A stretch of 64,000 bases of DNA from Sesamum alatum. Its lineage: Eukaryota > Streptophyta > Magnoliopsida > Lamiales > Pedaliaceae. The stretch lies in assembly GCA_034509735.1 (NCBI GenBank), contig JACGWO010000004.1, forward strand, positions 9,963,395 to 10,027,394. The letters run 5' to 3'. Below are positions 55,030 to 64,000 of the stretch, in pieces (position 1 is the stretch's first letter; each line of letters opens with the position of its first letter). The notes beneath the pieces are model-generated. The model did no database searches and was not told the origin of the DNA. It worked only from the letters and a program-made list of their open reading frames with translations. Position numbers and translations under genes: made by a program.

Positions 55030-57530
55030 CACGGAATCCCTCCTGTTAAACCAAAAAAAAAAGAGAAGAAAAGAAAATTCAAGTTTCTTTGAACTACGTT
55101 TTGACTTGATCCCTTCGCGGGGTACGTAGGTAGCTTGGGTATATTCGCTCAAGTTCAGTCATATCTTCAAAAAAAAAAAAATTCTTTGTTATTATCTACG
55201 ATACATCCTCTCGGACATGTAAAAAAAAAATCTCTCGAGAAGGAAGAGGGCAATGCAAAGGTTGGTCGATTTCATATTCAAAGTAAACAAGTTTTGAAGT
55301 TTTGATTGATCTTAAATGTGCATTGCAATTGTTCGTACCATGGTCAATGTCAACAACAAAAGAAATGCTCCAAATGTTACGCAATGAAAATTTCGAGAGA
55401 AACATAAAGAGATTGCGTAAGAGAAATACTTTTATTGCACAAAGATCTATTTACATCGCACGAAGACAAGAAAATAAAATAAAACGGAGATAGAGCTAAA
55501 TGCTAAACACTCAGGCGAACAAGTTGAAAGTTGTCAAATTTCGTCTTTAGTCTTGAAAAAGCACATCCATCCTCTTCAATTCCCTTGATTGGATTCTTCG
55601 AACAAATGTGAAGTGTCTTCAAGCAATGGGGTCTTCTCTCTTTTGGCGACCATGTCCCTCGAGGTTGGACAAGCTCTCTTCGGCTTCTTGGTAAGGGCCT
55701 TCTCACTCAAGTAGAAAATGCTTCTCATCATGTGCTTCATAGCTTGGGGGCAATGATCAACGTCAACAAGTGGAGCAGCCAAGGTTGTTAGAGTCGGAAA
55801 GCAGCTTTCGCTCAAGAAACGTGTGAAGAAGACGTTGCTTGGAAGGAGGTTGACCGAATCGGAGGTGAGCATGCCATCTAAATCTGTGGAAAGCCGGTGG
55901 CGCACCAAAAGTAAAGATCACGACTTCATGGCATGGAGGGCTTACAAGCATCATCGCCTAGCAACTCCTTGAAAGAAAAGACGACATCATCGTTGAAATC
56001 TCCAAGTACAAGCGGTCATGAAGATTCAACTTCTTCTCTAGATTTCTCTAACGGTGGAAGAAAAGACATCACAGAAGGCACCCTAGCTCGGGGAGGCTTG
56101 AAGAATGTTCTTGTCGCTGACGCAGATGTACGTGAAGAGGAACGCATGAACGGCGGCATGAATCTTGGCTTCGTGAAGGGTGCTTCCATGTTGGCCTAGC
56201 GCGTCTTCTGAGAAAAGGGATGTCTTGCAGAACTTGGACGGTGGAATCCATGAGCCCCGTCTATGATGCAGTGACGACTTGGAAGTGCAAATTCAATGTC
56301 AATTTTAACGTCATGAAGAGAAGGATTGTCCACCAAGACCTTGGATTGGGACAAAGCATTGGAGCGGGAGTCGAGCGCCTCTCTTTTCACCTCTTCAAAC
56401 CACCGATAGATGCGTATGACTTGTGCGAAGATTGAACCTTGGACGGTGGAACGATGTCGGCCGACCATGGACGTACAAGGTGGTGTTTTTGGATCTCGTA
56501 GTTGCTCTTGCCACTTCAAATGATGATGCGTGGGAATGGCTTGAGGACGCAGACGGTGATGCCTTCGACCTCGACGTTGTCCTTGCTACTCCAAACGCTG
56601 ATGTGTGGGAATAGCTCGTTGAAATCTTCAAAGTCCATCTCTATCAAACAAGCAAATTTACATGGAATTTAGAAGCCAAAATCATGATGAGAAACACATG
56701 TCATATGTGTGCCTGAAAGTAGAAGAAAGCAAAGAATTCTTCTTGTTGACAAACTTCCAACAAGATGGCGCAACGACGCTATTTCTAGCATCTGCTTGAG
56801 GATGTGGAGAAGCCCGTGGCAAAAATAAAAAAATACAACTACAAGAAAAAGGGGGTAGAGAATTAGTCTTGCTGCAGCTGACGTTTGATGAGATCAAAGA
56901 TGTCAAGTGATGTTCTACGTTCTGCTTGTGATACAATTCCATAAGCATGACTCTTTTATAGATGGTGACTACGCAATGACAATTGAAGAATTTTCATTAT
57001 TTAGTTAGTTACCAAGAAAGAGAAATCAGCTTGCAAAAGAAGTGAAATTCACTTGCAAAATTACAGAACTTGGCTTGATAAGGAAAAGGAAAGAGAAATA
57101 AGAAAAAGATTCCTAGCCAAGTTTGCTTGATAGGAATTTGTCCTCACATTTTTGCTGCTTTCCAAAGAAGATGAGTTTCTGTTTGTTGGCCTGTTCATAT
57201 GCTTGCACAATGGAAAGAGGAGTGGCTGACATGGCCTTTGGTGGCCTCTTGGCAAAGGAAACAAAAAAAAGAGAGAGAGAGAGAGAGAGAGAAATTTGTT
57301 TGCCAAAGATTTCCACTCGGCAGCCGCATGCATGGAATTGAAGAAAGAAAATGCCTCTTACCTTTTTAAGGAAATGCATGAATTGCATTGCTCTTCCATC
57401 TACAACTATGTGATGAATTGGTTAAATTGGGCTTGGGTGACCCATTTGCAAGAATTAAAAAAAAAAATGAGGAAGTTCGAGACTTCAAGTCACGCCTCCG
57501 ACAACAATTGGCATGTTCTTCGCCAAGCCT
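55030..57530. other. 3' region of gypsy C with unassigned open frames
   Basis: The block shared with element A is at 55089-55137. Downstream, short frames stay open on both strands, for example minus 55576-55908 (LLPSNVFFTRFLSESCFPTL) and minus 56196-56519 (VIRIYRWFEEVKREALDSRS). None resembles a family I know. By position this is where element A keeps its antisense PMD gene, but no PMD motif is seen here. A diverged duplication of about 75 bp covers 56503-56620. A (GA)n microsatellite lies at 57273-57292. Confidence 0.45.
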
Positions 57531-57545
57531 TGAAGTGGGGGCATC

Positions 57546-57990
57546 TGTTGACATCAAATTTTCGGAATAAATTACCAATTAAAAGCCCAAGCTACCGTAG
57601 CCCTACTCATGCCTATAAATAAGGGGCCTCCACCACTCAAGAGACAATTACATAGAGCATTGGAGACACACACATTCAAGTCCAAAAGTTCTCTGCCATG
57701 ACGAAGCTCTACAACCGCGAAGGTTCCACGTCTTCCTCGGCATCAAATCCTGCCTTGATACCAAATTTCAAGGTACCGCATAGTTTGCTCCACAAATTCG
57801 GAGGAGATTACACATCAACATCCAAGAACAAGCGTCAAGCCCTTGGATCGAAATTCGGAGAGATGAATAAGGGGATTACATCCAAATTAGAGATTGTATC
57901 CACTTTTCTTTTTTAAATCAATAAACTCCATTTGTCCATATTTTTCTTGTCTCGTAATTATTTTTGCAGACACGAAATTTTGTGTGAACA
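57546..57990 (+). repeat. 3' LTR of gypsy C, internally deleted
   Basis: At 445 bp this LTR lacks about 240 bp present in the 5' LTR. The break joins AAAAGCCC directly to AAGCTACCGTAG, at a short AGCCC repeat present at both deletion ends in the 5' copy. The TATA box is at 57614-57621. Confidence 0.85.
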
Positions 57991-58103
57991 CTATGTATAT
58001 AGTAATATTTGTTTATTTGTAGGTGGATGTATGTCTATATGGGAGAACGGTCGAAACACCCAATAAAGGTGTTTTGGATAATGTTATGTTTAGTTTTGTT
58101 TTC

Positions 58104-58616
58104 TTACTGTCTCAAAGACGAGTAAAAAATGAAACCAAACATTGCAAAAATTTCTATGAAATGTGAACTATCTCCGTTTAATTGGATAAAGTTAAACATA
58201 GATGGATCATCATTATAAAACCCAGGAATTGTAGGATGCGGAGGTATGTTAAGAGACTAGATGGGCTTTTTAATCCTAGCCTACTCCATTTCTTGTGGCA
58301 TCAATTCTAACTCCACAGGAGAATTATGGGCTTTACGATATGGTTTAAACTTAGTAAGGGAAAAAGGATTGACACATATAATAGTTGTGACAGATTCCCT
58401 AATGACAGTTAACTTTTTACGCAGGGACACTCCGCCGGCAAAACATCTCGTAACGCTGGTTCAGGATTGTCGCCAGATATTGACTGAATTCTAAGACATA
58501 ATTTATTGTTTTTTTGCTACAGGGAGGTGAACCATGCAGCGGATCTTCTTGCTAAAGAAGGTACCGCCAATTCCTTTGACTCTTTTGTTTTCAATAGTTG
58601 CCCCCCCTTCCCCTTT
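58104..58616 (+). pseudogene. LINE 3 RNase H domain
   Basis: FNWIKLNIDGSS (first catalytic Asp), IVGCGGM, then SNSTGELWALRYGLNLV (the Glu position), IIVVTDSLMTVNFL (second Asp), and after a shift NHAADLLAKEG (last Asp). This is a complete set of RNase H landmarks with stops near 58218, 58258 and 58492. It is the 3' end of the LINE whose RT lies at 35450-36114, 22 kb away. Confidence 0.8.
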
Positions 58617-59011
58617 TTTTTTTTTTTTTTGGAAAAATGTGAATTTCATTAAAAAAAAAAAAAAAGAGAATTACAACAAGGAGCCGATCCCACTTGATAC
58701 ACTTAAGAAAAAACAAATCAGTGCCATGCAATCTTCCAAATATGAAATAATACTGATGCATGTAACGATTGGGGTAAATTATCGCTAAGTATCCTCAGTC
58801 TAACTTCCTCCATAATGTGCCTCGCTAGCATCTTAGCCGTACGTTCCTCCCGCCTATATCTCCTGCAGTTCCTTTCCATCCATATGTGGTAAACGCAGGC
58901 CGCCAGTGTAGCTTTAGCAGTTGCCCCCCTTTTTTGTATCAAATCTTGCAAAATGACTTAGTATATACATTTGCAAGATGTGTGTTCACCCCAAAATGTT
59001 TGCTGCAGTAG
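58617..59011 (-). mobile_element. 5'-truncated LINE 4 remnant
   Basis: On the minus strand the coding AKATLAACVYHIWMERNCRR is the end of a plant LINE ORF2 (LAA-VYHIW-ERN motif). It is followed by a short 3' UTR ending AATGAAATTCACATTTTTCC and an A-tail (plus-strand T-run 58617-58632). It lies tail to tail with LINE 3. The left part is missing. Confidence 0.75.
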
Positions 59012-59020
59012 TTGATAAAT

Positions 59021-59271
59021 GGGAAAAATGCAAGTAACACGCATGTTATATTACAAATGAGCAAAATACTCCCCTATAAAAAATAAAATAGCAATTTACT
59101 GACCTGTGTTTTTTTAAAATGAATCAATTAATCTTCACGTGTTTTCTAAAATGGAGGGAGGTAAATTGCTCCATTTTAAAGAACACGCGAAGGTAAATTG
59201 CTATTTTATTTTCATAAGCGGGTAATTTTTTGATTTGCAATATCACAGGAAGGTAAATAACATTAAATCCA
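59021..59271. mobile_element. Foldback MITE, copy 3
   Basis: This 251-bp inverted repeat is related to the one at 46344-46573 (GAGCAAAATACTCCCCTATA, AATAGCAATTTACTGACCTG and their complements). It is flanked by a perfect 9-bp duplication TTGATAAAT at 59012-59020 and 59272-59280. Confidence 0.85.
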
Positions 59272-59280
59272 TTGATAAAT

Positions 59281-59654
59281 AAAAGGGCTTTCTTCTGTTA
59301 AATAAATAATATAAAAAATATCATTATAAATTTAGGTAATTTAACATAGTATTTTTTTTTTATCTAAAATGAATTATATTATATAAATAATATATTCAAT
59401 TAATTTTTCTTTTTTTGTATTTCTTATATAGAGTTGGATATACACAATTGTTTAAGAATTTACATATAATATCATTATTTTTATAACAATGTATATTACA
59501 TATAAATAAATAAATAATAAAAAATATTTTAAAAATAAAACTAGATGGGTCCAGGACAAAACCCGGAACCCACGCACGAAATTAGCTGACATCCGCAACT
59601 CCTATTAAACAAGAAATAATTTCAGAATAAATAAAACGCACTAATACTCTATGG
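59281..59654. other. Promoter-side AT-rich stretch upstream of LRR gene
   Basis: Very AT-rich DNA with no reading frame. It separates the last MITE from the gene's TATA box and would hold the proximal promoter. Confidence 0.5.
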
Positions 59655-59662
59655 TATAAATA
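59655..59662 (+). promoter_or_regulatory. TATA box of the LRR gene
   Basis: TATAAATA occurs in GGTATAAATATATACAC. It lies about 1.07 kb before the start codon, with a CT-rich leader beginning shortly after it. Confidence 0.55.
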
Positions 59663-59689
59663 TATACACATATTTTGAAACAAAGAGAG

Positions 59690-60728
59690 CTGCCCGCGCA
59701 GTCTGCGCGCATGTCTGTTTCTTGAAATTGCCATATATTTCTAGTTCCTTCCGCCTTACCTCTCAACCCCACCCCCTCTCCACCTCTCAACACCACAACC
59801 ATTATAAGCGTTCTTCCTTCTTCAACACACACTACGCCACGCAAAACACGCTAAAAGACTGATTTTGGGGTTCTTGTGGGGAAAGGGCAGTTCAAAAATA
59901 TTTGAAAAATCTCAAAACTGGCGAATCTTTTTATTTATTTGGTAATATCTCTTTCTGTTCTTCCATAATTGAGCCCCCTTAAATGAGTTTTTATTTATCA
60001 AGGCTCAATCTTTGATGGATATTTTTATGTTCCATTGTGTTCCTTGATCTACCTGTTGTTTTGCCCAAGAGAAAGATTGCTTCTTGATTGATATAGCTCC
60101 TTTGATTCGTTAAAGGGCAAGCAAATTCCTGGCCTGTCTCCAAGTTTAAATAGGTTTCTTTCTTTCTTGTCTATCTTTTCTCTTTTTAATGCAAGGAAAA
60201 ATGGATTGTTTTAATGAAAATTCACAAAAAAAGGGAACTCCCAAATTGTCCCTTGCGTTCTTTACCATTTTGTTAGAGAGTTTTCTTGAAATGGGTTTCT
60301 TATATATTTTGTGGGCTTTGCAGGAATGAGGCTGGTGAAGAAGCTTTGCTGAGTTTATCACTCTGGCCAATACTTGTAAATTTGAAGTTTCTTGCTTCTT
60401 GGAAAGGATAAAAGCAAGAAAAGCAGGGGTTGAAACATTATCCCTCCATTTTGGTGTTTGGTTTTGGTTCTCATGGGATCTGTCATTGGTTTGGCAGCTA
60501 CCTGTTGATTATGGCTAATCAAGTGTGAATTCGAGATTTATTCTTTGACTGCTCTGCTGAGAGCTTTATTTTCAGAGATGTAGAATCTTTGATAGGGTAT
60601 AGAGTTGCAAGAGAGGTGCAGGAGAAGTCAAAGACTCTCAACAAATACATTGATAAATAGATACAAAGTGCTATTTGGATTTCTTTTCTTCTTGAGGATT
60701 TGGTGTGAGGCTTTTTCTTTTCCTGAGA
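59690..60728 (+). other. 5' leader of the LRR gene with an intron and uORFs
   Basis: A probable 5'-UTR intron runs from GTAATATC at 59942 to TTTGCAG ending at 60323. Exonic leader after it holds at least three short upstream frames: MRLVKKLC (60326-60352), then MGSVIGLAATC and MANQV near 60474-60530. The borders of the leader are inferred from TATA position and splice-like signals only. Confidence 0.5.
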
Positions 60729-62942
60729 ATGAGGTCTCTTAATTGCTTTCATTCTCCCTGGAGGAGAAGGAAGGATAAGGTCAGTGTGTTTCAGAAGTAT
60801 CTTTGGTCTTTTCTTTTTGATGTTTCTTTGTCCATTCTTGGTTTATGATATGCTCAAACTGTGAAATTCCATGTATATTTGCTTCTAGGGAGAAAAGAAA
60901 TATATCAAACCTGCTGATAATGAGAAGACTGTTAAAAGTTTGCATGTAGACCTTGAGCATCTTCAGAAAACTTCAGATAATGAATTGAGATCGACTTCCT
61001 TCAGTGTTCCGGTTTCATTTCCCGGAAGTTCTAGGTTCAAGGTCGAGGTAATGAATCATGAGAGTCAAATTGCTGCTGAGTCTGGAGAGGTTGATTATGA
61101 AGCGGGTGATGAGCATGATGAGATGAAGAGGGATAATTCTGAGTTCTCATTTCGAACCCGTCTTCAGAACTCAAACGAAGAGAAGTACCAAATGGTTGAA
61201 GGAACAAATAGTCCCTGCTCCCTGGATATTGATTATGATGTTTATATGCACGACAAGATGCGAAGCAGTAATACTGAAGAAGGGTTGGAGATGATTACGA
61301 GCGGGCATGTAAGTGATCCGGGCATGGAGACAGCTGAATTTTGGGCTTCTCCAAAACTGAAATGTAAATCTTATGAGGAAATGCCGAGATCAACTGAAAT
61401 ATCCGGAGATGAAGTTCTTGTAGGAGACGGAACAACTTCTGTTTCCGGTAGGTCACTTTCCAGTGCCAACAAAGTGATTCTGAAGAAGCATTCACCAAGT
61501 CAGATACTTCCATCTAGAAGCCGGAGATTGTGGCAGATATTGTTCCTCTGGAGCCGCAAGAATCTCAATAGAGCAAGAACTGCAAAATCACAGCCACTTG
61601 AAATCAAGCCTTCTGCTTTCGACCAGCAGGCTGGCTACTCTTCGGATGCTATAGAACCTAGACAAGCCATGGACACCATTGGCACAGGCAAAGGCGACAC
61701 AGACGATCATAGTTGGGATGGATTTTATGGAGCTTCTGGCATGTGGCCTCAAAATCAGTGGGTTGCTTTTCCTACAGATTCATCTCATTTTACACGAGTC
61801 AATGAGTGGGTGAAAGAAGTTTCCTCACAGCCTCCGTTTCAAGTTGATATCGATGATCAAACTGAAGATGGTATACTCTTCCCACCCTCTCCTGAGAACA
61901 ACAGCACATCTCCAGCAAGAGGGTCTTCTCATTTGAGTCGACATTCGGCTATTAACAAACCAGAGGAGATTTCACAGGCCAATTCCATTATCCAGTCCCT
62001 GAATACTCATCTAACTGTTGCTCATATGACAGGAATTGGACTGAAAGCTACACCTTCAATTTCACAATTTTCTAGTCTTCGATCGGTCAATTTGTCCAAC
62101 AATTTCATCGGTAGGTCATATGAAGTATCTTTGGTTCAAAAACCTCAGTAATGACACTAGTGGGATGTATTTTGATTGCTGAATGATTTATCACTGTCCA
62201 AATGCAGTTCATATAGCTCCAGGATCTCTGCCGAAGGGTCTCCATATTCTTAATTTATCCAGGAACAAGATACACACTATTGAAGGCCTGAGGGAACTGA
62301 CTCATCTGCGGGTTCTTGATCTCAGTTATAACCGGGTTACAAGAATCGGTCAAGGTAAACATCTTCCCCCTAACTTGAGCAAAATAGATGCTGAAAGCTT
62401 AGAACTCCACCACTTACACGCTTTGATTGTTACCAGGGTTGTCCCGTTGTACGCTTGTTAAAGAGCTCTATCTGTCAGGGAACAAGATAAGCAATGTCGA
62501 AGGGCTGCATAGGCTTTTGAAGCTGACTGTGCTGGACCTGAGCTTTAACAAAATATCCACAGAGAAAGCACTTGGTCAGCTTGTAGCAAATTACCATACT
62601 CTAATAGCTCTAAATCTGTTGGGCAATCCTATTCAGGGCAATATCAGTAATGACCAACTGAGAAAGACGCTATGCGGCCTTCTCCCAAAGCTAGCGTTGC
62701 TCAACAAGCAGCCCATAACGCCACAGAAGGCTCGAGAGATTCGTGCAGATGCCAATGCTAAAGCCGCACTTGGAACCAACGGTTGGAGTTCGCGGAGAAA
62801 ATCGTTTAAGAGCATGGTAAGCCAAGGGAGTTCGTCTTCCCACAGCATGCGGAGAAGCAGCAGCGTCGGCACTGCTCAGAAGACGAAACAGAGATCGAAA
62901 AGCCGTGCTCACCATGGTCCTGCATTGAAGGACAAGGCTTGA
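60729..62942 (+). CDS. Leucine-rich repeat protein, outer arm dynein light chain 1-like
   Basis: Four coding exons are proposed: 60729-60779, 60889-62110, 62208-62354 and 62437-62942. All introns are GT-AG and the phases fit, giving 641 codons. Exon 1 encodes MRSLNCFHSPWRRRKDK. Residues about 18-390 are hydrophilic and acidic with a basic, Trp-containing patch near 225-240 (SRRLWQILFLWSRKNL) and a conserved-looking WDGFYGASGMWP stretch near 291. From about residue 395 at least five SDS22-type leucine-rich repeats follow (FSSLRSVNLSNNFI, LHILNLSRNKIHTIEGL, LRVLDLSYNRVTRIG, VKELYLSGNKISNVEGL, LTVLDLSFNKIS), then a cap. The last ~80 residues are Ser/Arg/Lys-rich. It matches the layout of plant proteins annotated as outer arm dynein light chain 1-like. 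Flowering plants lack motile cilia, so a dynein role is unlikely and the true function is unknown to me. No stop or frameshift is seen. Confidence 0.88.
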
Positions 62943-64000
62943 GTTTTTTTGAAGCTGTAGTCCTTTTGATGTATTTCTTCGGGTGTTTGAATCTTTAAGA
63001 GTCAAGAGCGAGTGATCTTTTAAGAACTTCCTTTCTCTTGCTTTTAAGTGTTCTTTCTTTTTTTTTGAAAAATTCTTGTCCCAAAAAAGGTTTGGCCGAA
63101 TCAAATCAATCATAGATCGAATGTGATTGGTCATTTTTTTTTGAACTGTACACCAATCACACAGCAAGTGTATTGTATTTGCCATATGATTGACTTAAGT
63201 TTGGCCAAGTTAGGTACGGACTAGAATTTCCTCTTTTTTTTTTTTCTTCTCTTTGGATGGACAAATTTCTTTTTGCAGTTCTAGTTTTACCTTCCATTTG
63301 AGGTTTTTCCATCTTTCCTTTTTTTGGGTATAAATAAATTGCATTCCACGAGGTTTGTTGTAATTAGAAAAAGGGTAAATCATATCCACCTTCCCTACAG
63401 TTTGCCATAATTACTATTACTATCCCGTTTTTTGAAAATTACCATAACCTCCCTATAATTAAAAATAATTATGTAAGTAATTAATGGCAGTAGAAAATGT
63501 CATTAATACCCTTCTCAGATTAAAAAAAAATTAATTTAAATAAATAGAAATATCTTTGGAGGTGAAATTACCTGAAAGCCCTTTTGTGTTTTTTTTTTCC
63601 TTTTCCCACTTCTGTAAACGAGAAGAAGAAGAAAAAGTCTCAGAAGTTGAAAACCCTATTCTTCTTCATGTTCTTGCCATTTTTTTCTCTCATTTCTTTT
63701 GAGTTCTCCTGCGAATCCAAGAGAAGAAATTATTGTTCTAAAGGTTGAAGGTGGTTTGCAGTTGTTGTTGTGTAAAAAGAGCCGCATTTCTTCTGTTTTG
63801 GACGCAACAGTAAGAAGAGTCTATCCAAGTTTTCATGTTTTGTTGGAGATGTAAATGTTATATCAAGTTAAGATCATATTTGTTTTCTGTTTTTTTAACC
63901 AAAAATGGCGTTTTCTCCTCTGTTCATTCAAAGAACTCCATTTTCTGTGTTTGTTTTTGTTTCTTTTTTGGGTTTTTTGGATCAATATCTGAAAGATAAA
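62943..64000. other. 3' flank of LRR gene and end of window
   Basis: The 3' UTR begins at 62943. An AATAAATT sequence near 63335 is a possible polyadenylation signal. From about 63370 a segment (GGGTAAATCATATCCACC, TTCCCTACAGTTTGCCATAA) resembles the left arm of the 'GGGTAAAT' MITEs but no right arm is evident. The CT/GA-rich sequence at 63600-63900 could be the leader of a neighbouring gene outside the window. No coding region is supported. Confidence 0.45.

Larger units (their letters stand above)
51736..57990 (+). mobile_element. Gypsy element C (Tat-type, lacking pol)
   Basis: The LTRs are TGTTGACATC...GTGTAAATA (51736-52432) and TGTTGACATC...GTGTGAACA (57546-57990). Flanks ATATG (51731-51735) and CTATG (57991-57995) match at 4 of 5 positions. 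The PBS TGGCACGCCCAGTGGGAC (52439-52456) and purine tract GTGGGGGCATC are related to those of element A. Gag is recognisable and is followed by the gag-pro linker, but no RT, RNase H or integrase is seen in the remaining 3 kb. It is therefore a non-autonomous or internally deleted relative. The conserved block near 55089 is kept. Confidence 0.85.
49364..58103. mobile_element. Inverted-repeat-bounded segment in LINE 3
   Basis: The 27-bp end CAAACAAAATAAAACATAAA... (49364-49390) is complemented near 58076-58103 at 23 of about 26 positions. LINE 3 coding stops at one and resumes at the other, which fits a transposon insertion. The original element appears short and AT-rich and later received the solo LTR (49673-51642) and gypsy C (51736-57990). 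A partial tandem duplication of its interior (49555-49672 against 51643-51735 plus 57991-58015) is visible. I could not define a target duplication, so the ends are tentative. Confidence 0.5.

Noticed and set aside
58718..58951. A small host gene on the minus strand
   Set aside because: The LAA-VYHIW-ERN motif and the adjacent 3' UTR with A-tail identify a LINE 3' end.
1..64000. tRNA, rRNA or other structural RNA genes
   Set aside because: Reading through for tRNA A/B-box pairs and rRNA-like blocks showed none I could support. A covariance-model scan would be needed to exclude small ncRNAs.

Overview
This window looks like a stretch of a eudicot-type plant nuclear genome: AT-rich, with GT-AG introns, plant LTR retrotransposon families, plant LINEs carrying an RNase H domain, and one plant-type protein-coding gene at the right end. 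About 58 kb is a nested pile of mobile elements. Target-site duplications and interrupted reading frames let much of the insertion order be read directly. The species cannot be named from sequence alone.

Left block (about 1.7-35 kb). The oldest layer is a PIF/Harbinger DNA transposon on the minus strand. It has a Myb/SANT-like gene (3902-4965) and a DDE transposase whose pieces now lie at 33677-34290, 18419-19881 and 5265-5339. It was split by (i) a 13.1-kb Tat-type Ty3/gypsy element, A (5340-18418, TSD GACAC), and (ii) a LINE (LINE 1, 19882-33676) that itself received a second LINE of the same family (LINE 2, 23491-30380). After element A landed, a unit of about 380 bp spanning its LTR end and the flanking transposase sequence was triplicated. 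Element A carries an antisense gene of the plant mobile domain (PMD) type with its own apparent TATA box. A solo copia LTR lies at 1765-3758.

Middle block (about 35.4-58.6 kb). A third LINE (LINE 3, plus strand) is the host layer. In order it is broken by a 10.2-kb Ty1/copia element, B (36115-46328, TSD GTGTT); by foldback MITEs with 9-bp duplications (46344-46573, 46993-47493 and a 1.4-kb compound element at 47754-49137); and by an inverted-repeat-bounded segment (49364-58103). That last segment contains a solo LTR of the copia B family (49673-51642) and a pol-less Tat/gypsy element, C (51736-57990). LINE 3 ends with its RNase H domain at 58104-58616. A minus-strand LINE remnant follows (58617-59011), then another MITE (59021-59271).

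Right block (59.6-63 kb). One apparently intact host gene is present: a four-coding-exon leucine-rich-repeat protein of 641 codons, resembling the plant family annotated as outer arm dynein light chain 1-like. It has a TATA box, a probable 5'-UTR intron and short upstream ORFs. The last kilobase shows no gene I can support.

All transposon coding regions carry stops, frameshifts or missing catalytic residues, so most are called pseudogenes. No previously unknown system is proven here. The most interesting leads are the antisense PMD gene with its own promoter, repeated palindromes in the LINE 3' UTRs, the LTR-tail triplication with a snap-back hairpin, and the GC-rich island in the copia leader.
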